From positions 1 to 63,729 of the forward strand of contig JBHGUR010000037.1 in NCBI GenBank assembly GCA_048976805.1: a stretch of 63,729 bases of DNA, given 5' to 3'. How positions within the stretch are numbered: the first letter of the stretch is position 1; each line of letters starts with the position of its first letter. Shown here piece by piece: positions 7,501 through 17,085 of the stretch. The notes below the pieces were generated by a model that searched no databases, was not told the origin of the DNA, and saw nothing but the letters and a program-made list of their open reading frames with translations. The stretch comes from Ectobacillus sp048976805 (lineage in GTDB: Bacteria > Bacillota > Bacilli > Bacillales > Bacillaceae_G). The translations under genes were made by a program, and so were the position numbers.

Positions 7501-8221
7501 AATTATTCACCTCCAAATGCTCAAGAGGTGCTTCGTTAAGGGTTCGTTTCACCTCTCTCCAAGTAGAGTAATACTTGTCCATCAGAGCCTGAAATTTATC
7601 AGTATGGTTTTTCTCAATTAAGTGAACCAATTCATGAACGATAATATACTCTAGACACTCTGGTGGTTTTTTTACAAGCTGTAGATTTAACCAAATGCGT
7701 CTTTTTGAAATATTACAAGTTCCCCATTTTGTAGTCATATTTTTAACACGCCATTCATTGGCATAAACATTCATACGCTTTTGGCATCGCTCAAAGACAT
7801 CAGGTATACTTCTTTTAAGTTCTGCACGATACCATTCCGTCATCAATTTCTCTTTAGTTGATTCATCACTATCTTCAGGTACTGTCAATATAATTTTATT
7901 TCCAACTCTTTTAATACCTCTTTTCATACCATCGCTAATTACTTGTAAACGGTATGCTTTGCCCCAAAGATAATGAGCCTCCCCCGAAACATATTCACGT
8001 TTTGATTGCCTTTTCTGCCCTAACATTTTTTCCCTTGTTTTGTTTATCTCCGGCATTTTTTTTAAAATATACTGCCTTATAGTATCTTCAGATGTTGAAA
8101 GCGGAGCAGAAACAGTAACACGACCGTCTGGAGGATAAATTCGGATATACATATTTTTTAAGGACTTTTTTCTCTCTATATGAACAGGTAGATTTACTAC
8201 CATCATCTCGCTTCTAATCAT
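7490..8221 (-). CDS. YgjP-type (DUF45) metallopeptidase linked to type I RM
   Basis: A 243-aa protein with the YgjP/DUF45 layout: IERKKSLKNMYIRI at about 16-29, a central KWGTCNISKRRIWLNLQL (165-182), and the zinc motif HELVH at 196-200 followed by NHTDKF, whose His is the third ligand. Small SprT/YgjP proteins of this kind are commonly found immediately downstream of hsdR in type I loci; their role there is unsettled. It overlaps hsdR by 8 nt and the ImmA/IrrE gene by 11 nt, so it is clearly cotranscribed. Confidence 0.88.
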   Translation of the reverse strand: MIRSEMMVVNLPVHIERKKSLKNMYIRIYPPDGRVTVSAPLSTSEDTIRQYILKKMPEINKTREKMLGQKRQSKREYVSGEAHYLWGKAYRLQVISDGMKRGIKRVGNKIILTVPEDSDESTKEKLMTEWYRAELKRSIPDVFERCQKRMNVYANEWRVKNMTTKWGTCNISKRRIWLNLQLVKKPPECLEYIIVHELVHLIEKNHTDKFQALMDKYYSTWREVKRTLNEAPLEHLEVNNFDC

Positions 8222-11200
8222 CGTATTCCACCTGTTTCTGAATCAGATCATATATTTCATTTGTCTCAGCTATTTGATTTGTAGAAGCCTCAGCATTATC
8301 ATATTTGAATTCTACAAGGACATTATGAATAGCACGTTTAACCTTGTTTTGCTTTGGCTTATAACCCTTCCACCCAGGTTCGATTGCCCCTTTTACAGCA
8401 TAATGGATAGCTACTGTTAACGGTTCATCTTTATTAAAATAATCATAAAGAGCTCTTTTAGCTTCACTATCTTTTACTGTATCAGGATATCCTCCTGCTT
8501 CTTCAGGATGTATAACAGAGTTGGCAAGATCAACAACTGCCTTCAGATATTCCTTATAGGTTAAGGCTTCAATCTTTCTCCGACGAATAACATCTTCCAA
8601 CATCTCTGACATTTTTCCATAATAGACTTCATTTGTTTTCAACTTCCTCACAATTTCGTGTCGAAGATTGTTTTCAATTGTTTCAGCTCTAGAGTTATCA
8701 TCACCTGGTATTGATTTAAATATTTGATCAACAGTAGTTGTCGTATTTCTTTGGACTAATAACTCTGTTAATGACATATTATCAAGGCTGCTTAAGACTT
8801 GGCTTGGCTCGGCATGAATGTAGGTATCTAGTAGGAATCTCATATCGGCTTCATAAGGTTTCAATTCAATGTAATCACAGCTAGCAAGCTTGATTAAATC
8901 TTTAAGCTGGTTATATTCTCTGATTTTGTCCCTTATATCCTTAACTTGTGCTGAATCATAATTAAAATGAGATACTAATCTATCACTACACGAAGCAAAG
9001 GATCTTGTAGCACTTGCTACCAATGTGTAAAGTGTATCTCGCCTATCGGTAAATTCATCTTCTTTTCTTTCTTCTTCTGATTCTCCGCAGAAGAATTTAA
9101 TATAATCTTGATCACTTTGAGGATAAGGAACTCCTGATAACAATTCAGACAAAGAATTAAGTGCTCCGACCATTTCAGCCTTAGCTTCTTCATACCTATC
9201 TTTAATTAACCCTTCAACATCCTCTGCATCAAATTCATCAAATGCCTCCGAAGTATAGTCGGTTATTGCCATCTGAAGTGACTTAAACAAATCCATATAG
9301 TCTACAATATACCCATAATCTTTATCCTCACCATCTGGTCTGTTCACCCGGCAAATAGCCTGAAATAAATCATGATCTCTCATGCTTTTATCAATATACA
9401 GATATGTTGCACTTGGAGCATCAAAACCCGTTAAAAGTTTGTCAACCACAATTAAAAGTTTCATTTTTCCTGGCTGTTTCTTAAATAATTCTTTAGCTTC
9501 AGCTTCAAATTCACTTACACTCTTACCCGCAAGCATATTTTCATATATTCTCTTTTTAAATTCATCTTCACTTTCTTCTGTTAAGCTACTTGTTGCAGTC
9601 CTCACAGACGCTTGCGATGGTTCATAGGACGTAACAACGGCACACTTATTAAAGCCTTTAGCTGTAAATATTTCGTAATATTTGCAGGCTTCATAGATGC
9701 TACCAGCTACAAGCATAGCAGTTCCTCGATTAGTTCTTAAACGAGGCTTTACATTCATATCAAAAAGTATATCTGCTGCGATTCTCTGTAGTCTTTCACC
9801 AGAACTATATAACTTGTTCATTGTAGTCCAGCTTTGTTTTAATTGGTTCTTTGCCCTTTCGGATAAGCCCTCGGTTTTTATTTCAAACCAGGTATCAATT
9901 TTATCTTCATCTTGGAGGTTTTGATCGACATCTCTTGCCTCATAGCGTAAGTCAAGTATTACACCATCTTCTACACCTTCATCGAATTTGTAAGTATGAA
10001 TATATGGGCCAAATGTTTCGATACTAGTTTTTTTGTCTTTCTTAAGCAGGGGAGTTCCAGTGAAACCAATTAACGTGGCGTTTGGCATAATAGCCTTAAC
10101 AGCAGCATGTAGTTTCCCAGAATTAGTTCTATGACATTCATCTATAAATGCAATAATATTGCCTCTTGCTTCAAAGCCTTTAGGCAAAGCTTTTAGAAGC
10201 TCTTCGGTATATGCATCAACGTCAGACTGTTTGCCTGCATCATGCCCATACTTATGAATTAAAGAGCACATAACACGAGCTTCATGACTATTGAGTAAAT
10301 CTCTTAAATCTGCGCAGCTTTTTGCCCTAACTATTTTTTCATCAACATCATCAAACAAACTCTCAATTTGATCATCAAGCTCATCTCGGTCAGTAATAAT
10401 GATTACTCGACTATCAGTTATATTTTCAATAATCCACTTAGTTAGCCACACCATAATTAAGGATTTACCAGAACCTTGCGTGTTCCAAATAACCCCACCC
10501 CGGTTTTCTTGAACTGCTTTTCTAGCAGCAATATTTGCAAAAAACTGATTGTGTCTACATGTTTTCTTCACACCAGCATCATAAATCATAAAGTGAAACA
10601 TTATCTCAAGTAGTCTCTCTTTGTGACATAATGAAATAAGACCAGCTCTAAGTGGTTGATTATCTTTATTAATAAGTTCACGTATTGAAATTGATAGTTG
10701 ATCTTCTGCTTTAGTATCTTCTTTCCAATTTAAAAAGAACTTCTCTGGAGTTTCTATGACACCATAGTTTAATCCTTCAGACTCATTCCCTGCAAATATA
10801 AGTTGAATTGTATCAAAAAAATGTGCTATATTTTCTTTTCTTTGATTTGTTAGATTTTGCCTAATTCCTTCATTTAATGAGACTGAAGATCGTTTCAATT
10901 CAAACACGCAAACAGCAATCCCGTTTATATAAATTACAATATCTGGCCTTTTTCTGTATCTTTCATCCAGACATCTAACGGTTACTTCCTCAGCAAAACT
11001 AAAATCATTATTCTCTACAACATTCCAGTCAATATACTGTATCGTTACAGGCTTTGAATCAGGCTTTGGCTTAGCTTTGAAACCATATCTAAGGAGAGAA
11101 TAGATTTCTTTGTTTAAATCATACAATGACTTCTGCTGATTTTTGGTTAGAGCAACAATTTCTCGTACTGCTCGCTTAGCTAAAGAATCATCGTATCCTC

Positions 11201-11342
11201 TTTTTCTTAGGTTATCCAAAAGCACGTCTTCAAGAATCGCAGTATTATCTTGGTCTTGTTTATTTCCCAGAAATCGATACCCTAGGTCTTCTATAAGCCA
11301 TTTTTTTACTTTTTTTTGTGATTGTAATTCCCTTTCTACCAT
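8214..11342 (-). CDS. hsdR: Type I restriction enzyme, R subunit
   Basis: A 1042-aa motor and nuclease subunit of a type I restriction complex. The nuclease core is RPDIVIY (132-138) with FELKRSS (147-153), a PD-(D/E)XK site. Helicase motifs are Walker A NTQGSGKS (287-294), DECHR (401-405) and TGTPLLKK, followed by LLTGFDAP and QAICRVNRP of the second RecA lobe. Length is normal. Together with HsdM and HsdS it would translocate and cut DNA lacking the host methylation. It starts at ATG 11342, 12 nt after hsdS, and overlaps the following metallopeptidase gene by 8 nt. No frameshift or loss of a key residue is seen. Confidence 0.97.
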   Translation of the reverse strand: MVERELQSQKKVKKWLIEDLGYRFLGNKQDQDNTAILEDVLLDNLRKRGYDDSLAKRAVREIVALTKNQQKSLYDLNKEIYSLLRYGFKAKPKPDSKPVTIQYIDWNVVENNDFSFAEEVTVRCLDERYRKRPDIVIYINGIAVCVFELKRSSVSLNEGIRQNLTNQRKENIAHFFDTIQLIFAGNESEGLNYGVIETPEKFFLNWKEDTKAEDQLSISIRELINKDNQPLRAGLISLCHKERLLEIMFHFMIYDAGVKKTCRHNQFFANIAARKAVQENRGGVIWNTQGSGKSLIMVWLTKWIIENITDSRVIIITDRDELDDQIESLFDDVDEKIVRAKSCADLRDLLNSHEARVMCSLIHKYGHDAGKQSDVDAYTEELLKALPKGFEARGNIIAFIDECHRTNSGKLHAAVKAIMPNATLIGFTGTPLLKKDKKTSIETFGPYIHTYKFDEGVEDGVILDLRYEARDVDQNLQDEDKIDTWFEIKTEGLSERAKNQLKQSWTTMNKLYSSGERLQRIAADILFDMNVKPRLRTNRGTAMLVAGSIYEACKYYEIFTAKGFNKCAVVTSYEPSQASVRTATSSLTEESEDEFKKRIYENMLAGKSVSEFEAEAKELFKKQPGKMKLLIVVDKLLTGFDAPSATYLYIDKSMRDHDLFQAICRVNRPDGEDKDYGYIVDYMDLFKSLQMAITDYTSEAFDEFDAEDVEGLIKDRYEEAKAEMVGALNSLSELLSGVPYPQSDQDYIKFFCGESEEERKEDEFTDRRDTLYTLVASATRSFASCSDRLVSHFNYDSAQVKDIRDKIREYNQLKDLIKLASCDYIELKPYEADMRFLLDTYIHAEPSQVLSSLDNMSLTELLVQRNTTTTVDQIFKSIPGDDNSRAETIENNLRHEIVRKLKTNEVYYGKMSEMLEDVIRRRKIEALTYKEYLKAVVDLANSVIHPEEAGGYPDTVKDSEAKRALYDYFNKDEPLTVAIHYAVKGAIEPGWKGYKPKQNKVKRAIHNVLVEFKYDNAEASTNQIAETNEIYDLIQKQVEYDD

Positions 11343-11353
11343 TACCCCACCTC

Positions 11354-12610
11354 CTAATCATTTAAGCAAGTTTTACCAGTCAACAGTTCCTCCATAACAC
11401 CTTGTTTAATACTTGTGTACTTCGCTCTTTTTTGTTTAAGTAGATCTAGTTCTGTATCCATACTTTGGATAAAATCGGTTATTGCTTTTTGCTCATTAAT
11501 ATCAACTGGAATCTTAAAATATAGGTTTTTCAGATCCTTCTGGTACAAATGTTTTATAGTAGATCCTGCCGATAGTTCATCAATAAAATCTTCAAATACT
11601 GATGATCGAAGTATATAGTAGAGAAAGTCTTGCGTCAGCTTTTCACTAATTACTTTGAAAACAAAAACGCCACTATTCAAGGTTGCTGGCATAGATAAAT
11701 TCTTTACTATCGCAACTTTACCAATAGTCCCATCCTTTGTAACTAGCACATCATTGTTTTTTACATGGATATTTTCATCCATCTCATAACGTTCCTGACT
11801 CACATAACTCATATTTGAATAGTTTAATAATCCATCGTCAAAATCCGTTCCTGCGATCAATAAAGCATATCCTGATTTAAGATATTCTGATTTTTTCAAA
11901 CCTTGCCATCCAATTCTCGCCTTAGGATTGATTAATGATATAAAATCATATTCCTTCCACTCGCCATCATATCCTGGCAATCGCCTTTTACCCCTAACTA
12001 AATCCTCTAACATACCGTCTCGTATAACCTGTTTCTTTTTAATTTGACGACTAAGTTTGTCAATATAATCATCAAGTTCTGAAAGAACTTTTGCTATTGC
12101 TTTCTGTTCTTCAATAGGAGGGATTAATAACTTTACAGATGCCACTAGTTCCTTATTCAAATTTAACACGCTACTACCAGCAGCCTTACTTTTATATTGA
12201 TTTAATACAAAATTGGAACTTAAAATGTAAAATAAAAACTCTTGAGTGAAAGTATCATGGTAGTTTTGCAAAACCAACCATCCGTCATGGATGCAGCCAT
12301 TTGTACGAAGGATATAAGGCCGGCCGAAACTCATGGAGTTTGAAAGCAAAAGATCCCCAACATTTACTGTTCTAGAATATAAGACGCCTTCTGGTATTAT
12401 TTTTTCATCAGTTCTATCAATATATTTTGCTCCAGCTCCTACATCTCCAATTTTTATCCAATTAACACCATTTTTCGATGTCGTGATATATTCTTGTATT
12501 GGTCGTGGTGAACCTCCTCTGAATACATCCATTACTTTTCCAAGAGAATTAATTTTCCAATTAATCGGAATAGCATCCATCTCTGCTTGTTTAAGTTTAT
12601 TTTCTACCAT
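11354..12610 (-). CDS. hsdS: Type I restriction enzyme, specificity subunit
   Basis: A 418-aa specificity protein with two target-recognition domains and two conserved spacer helices. The first TRD opens with WKINSLGKVMDVFRGGSPRP, and the first central repeat is PIEEQKAIAKVLSELDDYID. The second TRD opens at about 220 (GEWKEYDFISLINPK), and the distal repeat is INEQKAITDFIQSMDTELDL. It pairs with HsdM to set the bipartite target. The two TRDs differ from each other. It overlaps hsdM by 7 nt. The recognised DNA sequence cannot be told from the gene alone. Confidence 0.96.
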   Translation of the reverse strand: MVENKLKQAEMDAIPINWKINSLGKVMDVFRGGSPRPIQEYITTSKNGVNWIKIGDVGAGAKYIDRTDEKIIPEGVLYSRTVNVGDLLLSNSMSFGRPYILRTNGCIHDGWLVLQNYHDTFTQEFLFYILSSNFVLNQYKSKAAGSSVLNLNKELVASVKLLIPPIEEQKAIAKVLSELDDYIDKLSRQIKKKQVIRDGMLEDLVRGKRRLPGYDGEWKEYDFISLINPKARIGWQGLKKSEYLKSGYALLIAGTDFDDGLLNYSNMSYVSQERYEMDENIHVKNNDVLVTKDGTIGKVAIVKNLSMPATLNSGVFVFKVISEKLTQDFLYYILRSSVFEDFIDELSAGSTIKHLYQKDLKNLYFKIPVDINEQKAITDFIQSMDTELDLLKQKRAKYTSIKQGVMEELLTGKTCLND

Positions 12611-15090
12611 GCAAACCCCATCCTTTCAAGATTTGCTTTCACCTTTTTCTCTACTTCTTGTACATCTGTTTCTAATTCACCAAGGGTATATTCATAACGT
12701 TCAATAATAGATTTTACTCTTGATATTAATTCACTTTGAAGGTCTAGCAATAGCCTAGAAATTCGTTCCTGAACGGTTAGCATCCATTTATGTTCAAACA
12801 GAATTTCCTTTATTTCTTCTTCAGTTAAAGATTGATAACGCTTAATGATAGCCTCATCTAATCTCGATTGCTTTTCTTTTAGTTCGTCTTGTATTTTCTT
12901 TTGGTCGTCGTATAATATTTTAATTTGGGTAAGAAGCCTAAATTCTTCATCATATGCCTCCTTATTTTTAATATCTTTGATACGTTTATTGACATTCGTC
13001 TTGTTTAGGTTAAACCCTTCCTCTGTGAAAACTTCAAGCAGTCCTTCCTCGACACAATGCTCTTCTGCTAGTTCTTCAATCTCTTGAATTAAGGCTTCAG
13101 CCTTTAATTCGAGGGAATTGATTTCTTCTTGTTCATTAGCAAAATATAAATCAGTAATTATGGTCTTCGGTATTAATACCCCATCAAATGATTTAACCTT
13201 TGTTTTGTCGTCAACCATTTGCTCCACACCATTTTTTTTCTCTTTCTTTTGTTTATAGATGTATTCTATTTCACGTGCAGCGACATAGCCCAGATTTAAA
13301 ATTACATATATATCATCTTGCAGTTTTTCATTCCAATAATTAAGTAACACATCATAAACGTCATACTGATCTACAATAACTGCATCTGAGTATGCTTGAA
13401 GTAAACAATCTGAAATTTCTCGAATCATGAGTTTAGGATTCGTAGCAGGATTTATTTCCTTAAAGCATTTTTCCACTTTATCTTTCCATTGTTGAAATAA
13501 TTCCTCTTTTTCCTTGCGAATTTCTGCAACAATATTTGTATCATTATTAATGATTTCTTCAATTTCGCTTAATCGACAACATAACGCTTTAAAATTCGGC
13601 CTGCCATTAATTTCTTTAAATAATATTTTTTTTAATTCCGGAGATATTTCCCATAGTGTAGACAATGACTCAATATCAGTATTAGGGATTCCTCCCAATA
13701 AGTGAGCCTCAACATTATGAGTCAATCCATTATCTATTGGTTGGATGTAACGTGGCACATTTAAGTTACCGTCATTCTTCTCCATTATTTCTTCATACGT
13801 AACCATCCTTGAATAGCCTTTAATTTCTTCTTTGTTATTAAAAGTACGAATTATTCGCTCAATATCCTGTTCCCTGAGACGATTCTTATTTCCATCTTTC
13901 ATGTAATCCCTGCTAGCATCTATCATGAATATACCTTCATGTTTATCTGCATTCTCCTTATCAATAACAACAATACATGCTGGTATACCTGTCCCATAAA
14001 ATAGATTAGCAGGTAAACTGACAATACCTACTATATATTTTCTATCGATTATTTGCTTACGGATAGTCTCTTCTGAATTGCCTCTGAATAAAATTCCATG
14101 AGGCAATATAATAGCCGCTTTACCTTTATCATTTAGTGAGGCTAATACATGTAAAAACCAAGCATAATCGCCATTTTTTGCTGGCGGCATTCCAAATCCT
14201 GCAAATCTATTAAATCTATCATTTGAATCTACTCCATCGCTCCATGATTTGTCTGAAAAGGGAGGATTCATAACAACAAAATCAAACCTCTTCAATTGAC
14301 CATACCCATCAATCAACTGGGGATCAGATAAAGTATTCCCTCTTTTTATTTCCCCCGTCCCTTTCTGGTGAAGTATTAAATTCATTTGAGCTAAACCTGC
14401 AGTTGAGTGGTCTTTTTCTTGTCCGTAAATTGTGACTATGCTATCTCCTGAATCGTCTGTAGGAGCTTCATCAGCAGCACGAATAAGCAAACTTCCTGAT
14501 CCACAAGCAGGATCGTATAAAGTCCACTTTTTATCTGGAGTATTTACAATTTCACCAATACGTATAAGTCTAGCCATGATTCTTGAGACTTCACTTGGAG
14601 TATAAAATTGGCCTTTGCTCTTTCCTGATTCCTGGGCGAATTTCATCATAAAGTACTCATAAGCATCTCCAATTATGTCATCCCCGCTTGCACGATTTGT
14701 TTTAAAGTCTATTGCAGGATTTTGAAAAATTGAAATAAGCCCTGTTACTTTATCGACTAATTCTTTCCCTTTCCCTAATTCATCTTCATTGTTGAAACTT
14801 ACATCTGGCAATGATCCTTGAAGCTGGTTTGTTTCCAAGAAACTTTGCAAAATTTTATCGACTCTTTCTCCAATATCAGGCTTACCTTTTGCTTCAATTA
14901 GATCATCGAAAGAAGCACCGGGTTTTACGGTAAAATCGCCAAAAGCTACACCTTTATAACGGTCAGAAACGTATTTAAAAAATAATAATATTAATACATA
15001 ATCCTTGTAACGGGCAGGTTCTACTCCGCCTCTAAGTTTGTTACACGCTTCCCATAATAGGGAATATAACTCTGATTTTTTCACAGCCAT
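12604..15090 (-). CDS. hsdM: Type I N6-adenine methyltransferase with long C-terminal extension
   Basis: An 828-aa modification subunit. The N-terminal helical domain (LWEACNKLRGGVEPARYKDY) is followed by the SAM-binding motif DPACGSGS (193-200) and the catalytic NPPF (275-278), all intact. Usual HsdM proteins are about 480-550 aa; here a further ~300 residues follow, rich in Glu/Lys helices (QKKIQDELKEKQSRLDEAII, ELETDVQEVEKKVKANLERM), probably coiled coils that replace or extend the HsdS contact. The gene is first after the Phd-like gene, starts at ATG 15090 and overlaps hsdS. Confidence 0.95.
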   Translation of the reverse strand: MAVKKSELYSLLWEACNKLRGGVEPARYKDYVLILLFFKYVSDRYKGVAFGDFTVKPGASFDDLIEAKGKPDIGERVDKILQSFLETNQLQGSLPDVSFNNEDELGKGKELVDKVTGLISIFQNPAIDFKTNRASGDDIIGDAYEYFMMKFAQESGKSKGQFYTPSEVSRIMARLIRIGEIVNTPDKKWTLYDPACGSGSLLIRAADEAPTDDSGDSIVTIYGQEKDHSTAGLAQMNLILHQKGTGEIKRGNTLSDPQLIDGYGQLKRFDFVVMNPPFSDKSWSDGVDSNDRFNRFAGFGMPPAKNGDYAWFLHVLASLNDKGKAAIILPHGILFRGNSEETIRKQIIDRKYIVGIVSLPANLFYGTGIPACIVVIDKENADKHEGIFMIDASRDYMKDGNKNRLREQDIERIIRTFNNKEEIKGYSRMVTYEEIMEKNDGNLNVPRYIQPIDNGLTHNVEAHLLGGIPNTDIESLSTLWEISPELKKILFKEINGRPNFKALCCRLSEIEEIINNDTNIVAEIRKEKEELFQQWKDKVEKCFKEINPATNPKLMIREISDCLLQAYSDAVIVDQYDVYDVLLNYWNEKLQDDIYVILNLGYVAAREIEYIYKQKKEKKNGVEQMVDDKTKVKSFDGVLIPKTIITDLYFANEQEEINSLELKAEALIQEIEELAEEHCVEEGLLEVFTEEGFNLNKTNVNKRIKDIKNKEAYDEEFRLLTQIKILYDDQKKIQDELKEKQSRLDEAIIKRYQSLTEEEIKEILFEHKWMLTVQERISRLLLDLQSELISRVKSIIERYEYTLGELETDVQEVEKKVKANLERMGFAW

Positions 15091-15121
15091 TCATTTAACC
15101 TCGCTTGTTGTAATATTTTTG

Positions 15122-15334
15122 TTAATACTCCGTTATGTCGATACCTGCTTTCAATAACCTTTCATACCTTTCATTGGATATCAGAACAGCTATGGGTTTT
15201 CCGTTTTTTAACACAAAAGCAGCTTTATCTTCATCAGACAATCTTGTTATTAGTTTTGAAGATTGCCCTTTAAGAAAGTCAGACATATTATAGAATTCCA
15301 TTGGTTGTTTTTGAGCCTTATCCTCTTGTACCAT
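15122..15334 (-). CDS. Phd/YefM-type antitoxin-like protein upstream of hsdM
   Basis: A 70-aa protein with the Phd/YefM pattern: FYNMSDFLKGQSSKLITRLS, then AFVLKNGKPIAVLISNERYE, matching the conserved KNGKPIAVL strand and the dimerisation helix. It starts at ATG 15334, preceded by AAAGGTAGG, and ends 32 nt before hsdM. No toxin gene lies next to it on either side. The family normally binds the operon promoter, so a plausible role is autoregulation of the restriction operon. It could also be a leftover antitoxin. Confidence 0.78.
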   Translation of the reverse strand: MVQEDKAQKQPMEFYNMSDFLKGQSSKLITRLSDEDKAAFVLKNGKPIAVLISNERYERLLKAGIDITEY

Positions 15335-15594
15335 GTCTACACCTACCTTTTCTTCTCATTTTAACACATTTAGATGATTATTTAAATTACTATTTATACT
15401 TATAAGGTAATTACTTTTGCTACTTTAGAATAATTGCTGTGCGAATTAACGGATGTCTATTAAAATCAAATATTTCAATAAGGTACCCTATAAATACATC
15501 CATCCTGTCTCCTCACCCCCACGAAATTATCTAATCTGTCAACTCAACCCTAAGCACTTTTTTAATGTCGACTTGTTTCCTCAATAAAAAAATT
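15335..15594. other. AT-rich junction between the RM locus and the chromosomal backbone
   Basis: No gene is seen here. The stretch should hold the promoter of the Phd-hsdMSR operon, since AT-rich -10-like sequences lie near 15360-15375 on the minus strand, but no clear -35/-10 pair can be assigned. Base composition changes across this junction from AT-rich (restriction and phage genes) to the higher-GC yfj block. No integrase and no obvious attachment repeat was found. Confidence 0.5.
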
Positions 15595-15662
15595 AAGGAT
15601 TTCCAAGGTTAAAAGTTACTACCAGACATCAGGCAGAAATCCCTCCAACCTTGGAAATCCTT
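15595..15662. terminator. Bidirectional terminator after the rRNA methyltransferase gene
   Basis: A perfect 16-bp inverted repeat, AAGGATTTCCAAGGTT at 15595-15610 and its complement at 15647-15662, with a 36-nt loop. It is followed on the minus strand by TTAATTTTTTTATT. Confidence 0.75.
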
Positions 15663-15687
15663 TATTTATCATTACTTTGAATGAACC

Positions 15688-17073
15688 TTATTTCTCCACC
15701 CTTGACATCAAGACAACACACTCCACATGCGCCGTATGCGGAAACATATCCACCGGCTGCACGTACTCAACCTTATACGTCTTCGTCATCTTCGCAATAT
15801 CCTTCGCCAGCGTCGATGGATTGCAGGACACGTAGACAACCTTCCTCGGCTTCACCTTTAAAATCGTATTCAGCAACTGGTCATCGCAGCCCGTGCGCGG
15901 TGGGTCGACGACGATTACATCCGGCCTCCAGCCTTCCTTTGCCCACTTTGGCAATATATCTTCTGCTTTCCCTGTTACATACATCGTATTTAAAAAGCCG
16001 TGCTTCTTGGCGTTTTTCTTTGCGTCTTCAATCGACTCCTCGATTACATCCATGCCGCGGATTTCCGCTGCTTGATCGGCAAGCCACAGCCCGATGGTGC
16101 CGACGCCGCAGTAGGCATCCACGATTTTCTCCTTGCCGGACAGCTGCGCCGCTTTTTTCACTTCATCATACAGCTTCACTGTTTGAATCGGGTTCAGCTG
16201 GAAGAAGGCGCGGGCAGATAATTCAAATTGCAAGTCGCCCAGGTTTTCCTGAATCACTTCCTTGCCGGCGAGGCGGAACGTTTCATCGCCGAAAATAATG
16301 GACGTTTTTTCGCCGTTTACATTTTGCATAATGGACTTTACTTGCGGCAAGGCCGTTTGTACTTGCTTGATGAACTGCTCTTTGCGCGGCAGGTCTTTTT
16401 TGGCGGTTACGAGCACAAGCTGGATTTCTCCTGTTTGCACGGCAATCCGGGTGACGATTGTACGGACAACGCCGGTATGCTTGCGCTCATTGTAAATAGA
16501 GATATCGAGCCTTTCTAAAATTTCTTTCACTTTTTGTGTGACTTCGTTTGTCGCTTTATGCTGGATCATACAGTTGGAGATATCAACCAATTGATGTGAA
16601 TTCAGGCCGTACAAACCAGCAATGACCTTTTGCTTATCGAGCCCGACCTGCAGCTGGCTTTTGTTTCGGTAATGCCACGGATCTTCCATGCCGATTGTTT
16701 GGCGGATTTCGAGCTTGTCCATGAGATGCTTGGCGTAGCGTTCAAGCGCTTGGACGACGATGTCGCGCTTTTGTTCGAGTTGCCCTTCGTATGATAAATG
16801 CTGAAGCTGGCAGCCGCCGCATTGCTCGTATACCGGGCAAGGCGGGGCGACGCGCTGCGGCGATGTTTTGCGGATTCGCTTGATTTTCGCTTCGGCGTAG
16901 CCTCTTTGGATTTTCGTTACCTCCGCCACAACCTCTTCCCCTGGCAGTGCGCCTGGAATAAAGACGACCTGGCGTTTGAAGTAGCCGACTCCTTCTCCGT
17001 TAATGCCGAGGCGTTTAATGGTAACTGGGAACGTTTGTCCCATTTGCAATTTGCTTTCTTGTTGTGTTTTCAT
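15688..17073 (-). CDS. rlmCD: 23S rRNA (uracil-C5)-methyltransferase, RlmCD/YfjO type
   Basis: A 461-aa SAM-dependent m5U methyltransferase. An N-terminal TRAM domain (TFPVTIKRLGINGEGVGYFK) precedes the four-cysteine iron-sulfur motif (CPVYEQCGGC, with an upstream and a downstream ligand region). The SAM domain shows KIVDAYCGVGTIGLWLADQA. The catalytic pair is PPRTGCDD and VSCNPSTLAKD, the second giving the nucleophilic Cys. B. subtilis has two paralogues, YefA (RlmCD, acting on U747 and U1939) and YfjO. The next genes here (yfjP, pdaA) point to the yfjO position, so the exact target uridine is uncertain. Confidence 0.92.
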   Translation of the reverse strand: MKTQQESKLQMGQTFPVTIKRLGINGEGVGYFKRQVVFIPGALPGEEVVAEVTKIQRGYAEAKIKRIRKTSPQRVAPPCPVYEQCGGCQLQHLSYEGQLEQKRDIVVQALERYAKHLMDKLEIRQTIGMEDPWHYRNKSQLQVGLDKQKVIAGLYGLNSHQLVDISNCMIQHKATNEVTQKVKEILERLDISIYNERKHTGVVRTIVTRIAVQTGEIQLVLVTAKKDLPRKEQFIKQVQTALPQVKSIMQNVNGEKTSIIFGDETFRLAGKEVIQENLGDLQFELSARAFFQLNPIQTVKLYDEVKKAAQLSGKEKIVDAYCGVGTIGLWLADQAAEIRGMDVIEESIEDAKKNAKKHGFLNTMYVTGKAEDILPKWAKEGWRPDVIVVDPPRTGCDDQLLNTILKVKPRKVVYVSCNPSTLAKDIAKMTKTYKVEYVQPVDMFPHTAHVECVVLMSRVEK

Positions 17074-17085
17074 TATTTTTCACTC

